From NCBI GenBank assembly GCA_947454715.1, contig CANGMZ010000018.1, positions 1 through 39,599 of the forward strand: a stretch of DNA of 39,599 bases, read 5' to 3'. Positions 35,681 through 39,599 of this stretch are shown piece by piece. The notes below the pieces were generated by a model. It had not been told where the DNA came from. It made no database searches and was given only the letters and a program-made list of their open reading frames with translations. The position numbers and the translations under genes were made by a program. Numbering within the stretch: the stretch's first letter is position 1; each line of letters starts with the position of its first letter. The stretch comes from Chitinophagaceae bacterium. GTDB lineage: Bacteria > Bacteroidota > Bacteroidia > Chitinophagales > Chitinophagaceae.

Positions 35681-35878
35681 TTACTTAGCTTGCTTGTCTT
35701 CTTTCTTTTCGTCTTTTTTAGCGTCTTTATCGCATTTGCCACCTTTCTTGTCTTTGCAGCAAGCAGATGATTCCTTAGCACACTTTTCACCTTTCTTCTT
35801 GCAGCATGCTTTTTCCTGTGCGAAAGAAGAACCGGTAACCATAAGAGCAGCAGCTACTAATAATGTAAGTTTTTTCAT
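35681..35878 (-). CDS. Tiny exported Cys/Lys-rich protein
   Basis: The 65-residue protein has a clear signal peptide (MKKLTLLVAAALMVTGSSFAQ). The mature 44 residues are made almost entirely of Lys, Cys, Asp, Glu, Gly and Ala. Two adjacent copies of a short unit are visible: ACCKKKGEKCAKESS (24-38) and ACCKDKKGGKCDKDAK (39-54). They are followed by a Lys/Asp/Glu tail. Six Cys are arranged as CC-x6-C and CC-x7-C, which could hold a metal or form disulfides once exported. A -7-like TATCTTTA on the minus strand (35898-35905) lies about 20 nt before the ATG, and a terminator follows the stop, so it looks like a complete small gene. The function is unknown. Confidence 0.75.
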   Translation of the reverse strand: MKKLTLLVAAALMVTGSSFAQEKACCKKKGEKCAKESSACCKDKKGGKCDKDAKKDEKKEDKQAK

Positions 35879-36031
35879 TGTTTTGATTTTTTATAGGATA
35901 AAGATAGGGAATAATTTTAAAAACAATACTGATATAGATCACTTTTAATAGTTAAAATAAACACATAATAAATCAGCCCATCTTTAAATAAAAAATCATC
36001 AGCGGAACAATTACAATCCAAACAATTTAAT

Positions 36032-36039
36032 TAGGTTTG
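36032..36039 (+). promoter_or_regulatory. -7 box of the leucine dehydrogenase-like gene
   Basis: TAGGTTTG is an exact TAnnTTTG match 20 nt before the ATG at 36060. No -33 TTTG is visible. Confidence 0.45.
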
Positions 36040-36059
36040 CGCCTGCTAAAACAACAGTT

Positions 36060-37133
36060 ATGCAACAATCAGTAATTGATACAATGAACTTAATGGGTCA
36101 CGAACAGGTAATGTTTTGTACAGACCCTCATACTGGCCTTAACGCCATCATAGCTATCCACAACACTACCCTCGGTCCATCATTGGGTGGTACTCGTTTG
36201 TGGAATTATAACAGCCATGAAGAAGCGGTTACAGATGCATTGCGCCTGAGCCGTGGTATGACCTACAAATCTGCTATCAGCGGCCTTAACTTAGGTGGTG
36301 GCAAAGCTGTTTTGATAGGCGATGCATCTAAATTAAAGAATGAAGCTTACTGGCGCAGATACGGTCGTTTTGTCAATAACCTTGGTGGTAAATATATAAC
36401 TGCTGAAGATGTGAATACATCGTCTAAAGACATGGAATACATCAGCATGGAAACCAAACACGTAACAGGTGTTCCGGAATATCTTGGCGGTAGCGGCGAT
36501 CCTTCGCCTATCACTGCTTATGGTGTTTATGTAGGTATGAAGGCCGCTTGTAAAAAAGTGTTTGGCAGCGATAGCCTTTCAGGTAAAAAAGTTTTGGTAC
36601 AAGGTGCCGGCAATGTAGGTCGCACACTTATCGACCACATTGTAGAAGAAGGTGGTAAAGTTTTCCTGAGCGATATCAACGAAAACAACATAAAGAAAGT
36701 AACAGACAAACACAGCAGTGTTACTGTTCTCAACAACGACAATATATTTGATACTGAAATCGACATTTATGCACCTTGCGCACTGGGTGCAAGCGTAAAT
36801 ACCGATAGCATCAACAAAATGAAGTGTGCCATCATTGCAGGTGCAGCTAACAATCAGCTGGCTGATGAAAATGTGCATGGCCCAATGTTGGTAACAAAGG
36901 GTATCACTTATGTACCTGACTTCCTTATCAATGCAGGTGGTATTATCAACATTAGTGTGGAATTAGAAGGTTACAACCGCGACCGCGCTGTAGCAATCGT
37001 ATCTAACATTTACGATCGTACCCTCGAAAACTTTAGAATGGCAGAAACAGAAAACATCCACAACCAACTCGCTGCTATGAAAATGGCAGAAAAGAGAATC
37101 AACGACATCGCAAATATGAAGCGTGGATTGTAA
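36060..37133 (+). CDS. Glu/Leu/Phe/Val dehydrogenase (leucine dehydrogenase-like)
   Basis: The enzyme is an NAD-dependent amino-acid dehydrogenase that deaminates a branched-chain or aromatic amino acid to its 2-oxo acid, or runs in reverse. The 357 residues show LGPSLGGTRLWNY (about 38-50), RGMTYKSAISGLNLGGGKAV with the two active-site lysines (70 and 82), TAEDVNTSSKDM, and the dinucleotide-binding GAGNVGRTLIDHI. Its length and these motifs fit the leucine/phenylalanine dehydrogenase branch better than the longer glutamate dehydrogenases (over 400 residues). Monocistronic, with its own promoter box and a 16-bp terminator. Confidence 0.9.
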   Translation: MQQSVIDTMNLMGHEQVMFCTDPHTGLNAIIAIHNTTLGPSLGGTRLWNYNSHEEAVTDALRLSRGMTYKSAISGLNLGGGKAVLIGDASKLKNEAYWRRYGRFVNNLGGKYITAEDVNTSSKDMEYISMETKHVTGVPEYLGGSGDPSPITAYGVYVGMKAACKKVFGSDSLSGKKVLVQGAGNVGRTLIDHIVEEGGKVFLSDINENNIKKVTDKHSSVTVLNNDNIFDTEIDIYAPCALGASVNTDSINKMKCAIIAGAANNQLADENVHGPMLVTKGITYVPDFLINAGGIINISVELEGYNRDRAVAIVSNIYDRTLENFRMAETENIHNQLAAMKMAEKRINDIANMKRGL

Positions 37134-37199
37134 TTGAGTAGATAATTAATTGTAGATGATTGATAGACTTTAATTGATAGTTTATAGTTCAGTGTAATT

Positions 37200-37242
37200 A
37201 AAGCAAAAAACCGGAGGCAAATAGCTTCCGGTTTTTTGCTTT
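37200..37242. terminator. Intrinsic terminator of the dehydrogenase gene
   Basis: A perfect 16-bp stem AAAGCAAAAAACCGGA / TCCGGTTTTTTGCTTT has an 11-nt loop. The bases just before it (37136-37170) contain GTAGATA and GTAGATG in a degenerate stretch that resembles the heptamer arrays. Confidence 0.9.
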
Positions 37243-37294
37243 AATTATGTCAAAAACAGGAGATTATCCCTACCTCATAACCATCACAAAAAAA

Positions 37295-37320
37295 TAGAGC
37301 GCAGACAAATCTGCGCTCTA
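37295..37320 (-). terminator. Intrinsic terminator (copy 2 of repeated 3' module)
   Basis: A perfect 11-bp stem TAGAGCGCAGA / TCTGCGCTCTA has a CAAA loop. On the minus strand it is followed by TTTTTTT. It is nearly the same sequence as the hairpin at 1335-1357, including the flanking CTCTAAAT. Confidence 0.85.
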
Positions 37321-37359
37321 AATATTTATTAAAGTATTAAATAAATAGTCTATTCCCTC

Positions 37360-37386
37360 ACTCTATCTACTATCTACTATCTACTA
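37360..37386 (-). repeat. Heptamer tandem repeat abutting a stop codon (copy 2)
   Basis: Two full CTACTAT units (37367-37380) are flanked by a partial one on each side. The minus-strand TAG stop (37384-37386) is inside the last unit. The arrangement is the same as at 1384-1432. Confidence 0.8.
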
Positions 37387-38634
37387 AGCAACAATACCAA
37401 CGTTTGGCATTTCCTGAGGATAAAGCTTAGCTTCCAGTTTGTGTCTTACAGCATCAAATGCAGCCAATGTCTCATCAATATCTTGATCAGTATGCGCTGC
37501 GGTAGGAATAATACGTAATTCTATCTGTCCCTTAGGAATTACCGGGTATACAACTACAGAGCAGAAGATATTGTGGTTCTCACGCATATCGCAGGTAAGC
37601 TGTACTGCATCATACAATCCACCCTTCATAAATACAGGCGTTACCGGTGTATTGGTAGTACCCAAATCAAAACCTCTGTCACGGAAACCCTGCTGCAAAC
37701 GACGAACGTTATGCCACAGTTTTTCACGCAATTCAGGTCTGTCACGCAGCAACTCTAAACGCTTCAGGTTCCCCACAACAAATGCCATTGGTAATGACTT
37801 AGCGTAGATCTGTGAGCGCATGTTATAACGCATAAACGTCAATATCTTCTTATCAGCAGCAAGGAAACCACCTATACTCGCCATAGATTTAGCGAAAGTA
37901 GAGAAGTAAACATCGATACCTTCTATACAATTCTGCTCATCACCAATACCTGCACCACGGCTACCCATTGTACCGAAACCATGCGCATCATCAACAAATA
38001 AACGGAACTCATATTGGTCTCTCAATGCAATGATATCCTTTATCGCACCCTGGTTACCGCTCATACCAAACACACCTTCTGTGATTACCATGATACCACC
38101 ACCGGTCTTCTTCACCATTTCAGTAGCACGTGCCAATTGCTTTTCGCAATCTGCTATATCATTGTGCTTATATACATAACGGTGACTTGGAATCATTCTC
38201 AAACCATCAATGATACATGCATGTGATTCCGCATCATAAACTACAACATCATGTCTGCCACAAAGTGTATCAATAGCAGAAACCATACCCTGATATCCGA
38301 AATTGAACAACATAGCATCTTCCTTACCAACAAAAGCAGCTAATTCACGCTCTAACTGAAGGTGATAATCAGAGTTACCACTCATCATACGAGCGCCCAT
38401 AGGTGAAGCCAATCCAAACTTAGCCGCTGCTTCAGCATCAGCCTTTCTTACTTCAGGGTGGTTAGCCAACCCCAGGTAATTGTTCAGACTCCAAACAATT
38501 TTCTCTTTCCCGTTGAATTTCATACGGTTTCCTATCTCTCCTTCGAGTTTTGGAAATGCAAAATAGTTAGGTGCTTTTTCAGCATAGTCGCCTATCGGTC
38601 CTAGTCTGTTCTCAAATTTGGCAAAAATATCCAT
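37384..38634 (-). CDS. Alpha-oxoamine synthase family PLP enzyme (KBL / serine palmitoyltransferase-like)
   Basis: The 416-residue fold-type I PLP enzyme condenses an amino acid with an acyl-CoA and releases CO2. Visible marks are NNYLGLANHP, SGNSDYHLQLERELAAFVGKE, the substrate His138 in DAESHACIIDG, FVDDAHGFGTMG (Asp215 or 216, His218) and the PLP lysine Lys249 in TFAKSMASIGGF. The family includes 2-amino-3-ketobutyrate CoA ligase, 8-amino-7-oxononanoate synthase and serine palmitoyltransferase. Sphingolipids are common in this phylum, so a palmitoyltransferase role is attractive, but the sequence alone does not decide. The gene ends in the heptamer array and terminator module. Confidence 0.85.
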   Translation of the reverse strand: MDIFAKFENRLGPIGDYAEKAPNYFAFPKLEGEIGNRMKFNGKEKIVWSLNNYLGLANHPEVRKADAEAAAKFGLASPMGARMMSGNSDYHLQLERELAAFVGKEDAMLFNFGYQGMVSAIDTLCGRHDVVVYDAESHACIIDGLRMIPSHRYVYKHNDIADCEKQLARATEMVKKTGGGIMVITEGVFGMSGNQGAIKDIIALRDQYEFRLFVDDAHGFGTMGSRGAGIGDEQNCIEGIDVYFSTFAKSMASIGGFLAADKKILTFMRYNMRSQIYAKSLPMAFVVGNLKRLELLRDRPELREKLWHNVRRLQQGFRDRGFDLGTTNTPVTPVFMKGGLYDAVQLTCDMRENHNIFCSVVVYPVIPKGQIELRIIPTAAHTDQDIDETLAAFDAVRHKLEAKLYPQEMPNVGIVA

Positions 38635-38820
38635 CTGCTATATTTATTTTTTCAATTCAAAAATCAATTATAGTCGGAAGAAAATGATCATAAAACAACA
38701 ATGCATTTTCTCATCTGCAATCTCAATTCATTACTTATGAAACAATCGCGGTGCGAAATTAATAAAAATATAACTGGTTGTTCATCCTTAAATTTGCACT
38801 TTTGTACCTAAACTGTATTA

Positions 38821-39599
38821 ATGAAACGTTATTTTCTGCTTATTTCAGCACTTTCCGTAGCATTTTATTCCTCTGCAAAGAAACCTGCAAAGGTGGCAAG
38901 ACCAAAATTGGTAGTGGGAATAGTCGTAGACCAAATGCGCTGGGACTACCTCTACAGATTTTATGAACAGTATGGTAACGGCGGATTTAAGCGACTCATG
39001 AAAGACGGCTATAATTGTCAGAATACCATGATCAATTATCTCCCTTCGTTCACTGCTCCGGGTCACTCCTGCATTTATACGGGTTCTGTCCCCTCTATTC
39101 ATGGCATAGCTGCCAACGATTGGGTAGATAACTATACCGGCAAAAAAGTCTATTGTACAGATGATACTGTTCATGAAGTAAATGGCGGCATTGTTGGCGG
39201 CACATCCATGAGCCCTCGCAATCTGCAGGCTACAACTATTACAGACGAACTGAGATTAGCCACAAACATGGGTAGCCGTGTTTATGGGGTTTCCATAAAA
39301 GACAGAGGTAGCATACTACCGGCTGGCCACTTGGCTAATGGTGCTTATTGGCTCGATGAAAGCACAGGTAGTTTTTGCACCAGCACCTATTATAAAAATA
39401 CTTCTCCGGCGTGGTTAAGTATTTTCAATAAAAGAAAGGTTACAGATAGCCTTATCAATCTTAATTGGGAGCTTCAAGACCCTACAACCAAGCTTTATAC
39501 GCAGAGCCTGCCCGACAATAACGCCTACGAAGGCAGTTTCAAAGGTGAAAACGCACCTGTATTTCCGCACAGTATCAAATCACTGAGCGGCAAAGACAA
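38821..39599 (+). CDS. pafA: PafA-type alkaline phosphatase, 3'-truncated by window edge
   Basis: The frame runs open from the ATG at 38821 to the window end (259 codons). A signal peptide (MKRYFLLISALSVAFYSSA) is followed by the catalytic domain of the alkaline phosphatase superfamily. Metal ligand Asp37 is in GIVVDQMRWD. The Thr nucleophile is Thr78 in PSFTAPGHS. Asn99 is in IAANDW. Lys160 and Arg162 are in SIKDRGSILPAGH. These residues correspond to the Thr79, Asn100, Lys162 and Arg164 set known for Elizabethkingia PafA, a periplasmic phosphate-insensitive phosphomonoesterase. The C-terminal metal site lies beyond the window. A -7-like CACTTTTG lies 16 nt before the ATG. Confidence 0.92.
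   Translation, partial: MKRYFLLISALSVAFYSSAKKPAKVARPKLVVGIVVDQMRWDYLYRFYEQYGNGGFKRLMKDGYNCQNTMINYLPSFTAPGHSCIYTGSVPSIHGIAANDWVDNYTGKKVYCTDDTVHEVNGGIVGGTSMSPRNLQATTITDELRLATNMGSRVYGVSIKDRGSILPAGHLANGAYWLDESTGSFCTSTYYKNTSPAWLSIFNKRKVTDSLINLNWELQDPTTKLYTQSLPDNNAYEGSFKGENAPVFPHSIKSLSGKD

Overview
The window looks like chromosome from a moderately AT-rich member of the Bacteroidetes, most likely near the Chitinophagaceae/Sphingobacteriia. The evidence is threefold. There are type IX secretion (T9SS) cargo proteins with C-terminal sorting domains and a Porin_10-type barrel. Many genes are preceded by the Bacteroidetes promoter -7 box TAnnTTTG, sometimes with a -33 TTTG. The gene families are typical of the phylum: rsfS-ftsH, a short fold-III arginine decarboxylase, a DUF2027-Smr protein, a two-component-regulator-propeller kinase, and a PafA-type phosphatase. 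I saw no rRNA, tRNA, CRISPR array, insertion sequence or prophage gene.

Layout. 1-10.5 kb: the 3' part of a porin; an acyl-CoA-dehydrogenase-fold enzyme; a probable small RNA; a T9SS FG-GAP protein; birA, rsfS and ftsH; a second T9SS protein; and the collapsed remnant of a third T9SS gene. 10.5-13 kb: a three-gene CDP-6-deoxyhexose operon (rfbF, rfbG and an rfbC-like epimerase). 13-19 kb: gmk, two adjacent GT-C-type membrane glycosyltransferases and a DbpA-like RNA helicase. 19-25 kb: arginine decarboxylase, an EamA transporter, an 8Fe ferredoxin, pgk with a downstream secreted protein, and gap. 25-32 kb: a small membrane protein, lipB, another membrane protein, a secreted protein with three internal repeats, an amino-acid permease, the Smr protein and rdgB. 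32-39.6 kb: a 991-residue sensor kinase, a small membrane protein, a tiny Cys/Lys-rich exported protein, a leucine-dehydrogenase-like enzyme, an alpha-oxoamine synthase and the start of pafA.

Most genes are housekeeping or envelope functions in short operons, and many convergent pairs are separated by long perfect bidirectional terminators. The non-ordinary signals are mostly non-coding. (i) A repeated 3' module (terminator hairpin, spacer, heptamer array running into the TAG stop) occurs behind two unrelated genes 36 kb apart. (ii) A promoter-structure-terminator unit of about 86 nt looks like an sRNA or attenuated leader. (iii) Six genes have the -7 box only 4-5 nt before ATG, which predicts leaderless mRNAs. 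(iv) A T9SS gene is reduced to promoter, signal peptide and out-of-frame sorting domain. (v) A 13-bp inverted repeat sits directly before gmk. No single undescribed multi-gene system is evident. The repeated 3' module and the small RNA are the best candidates for something new.
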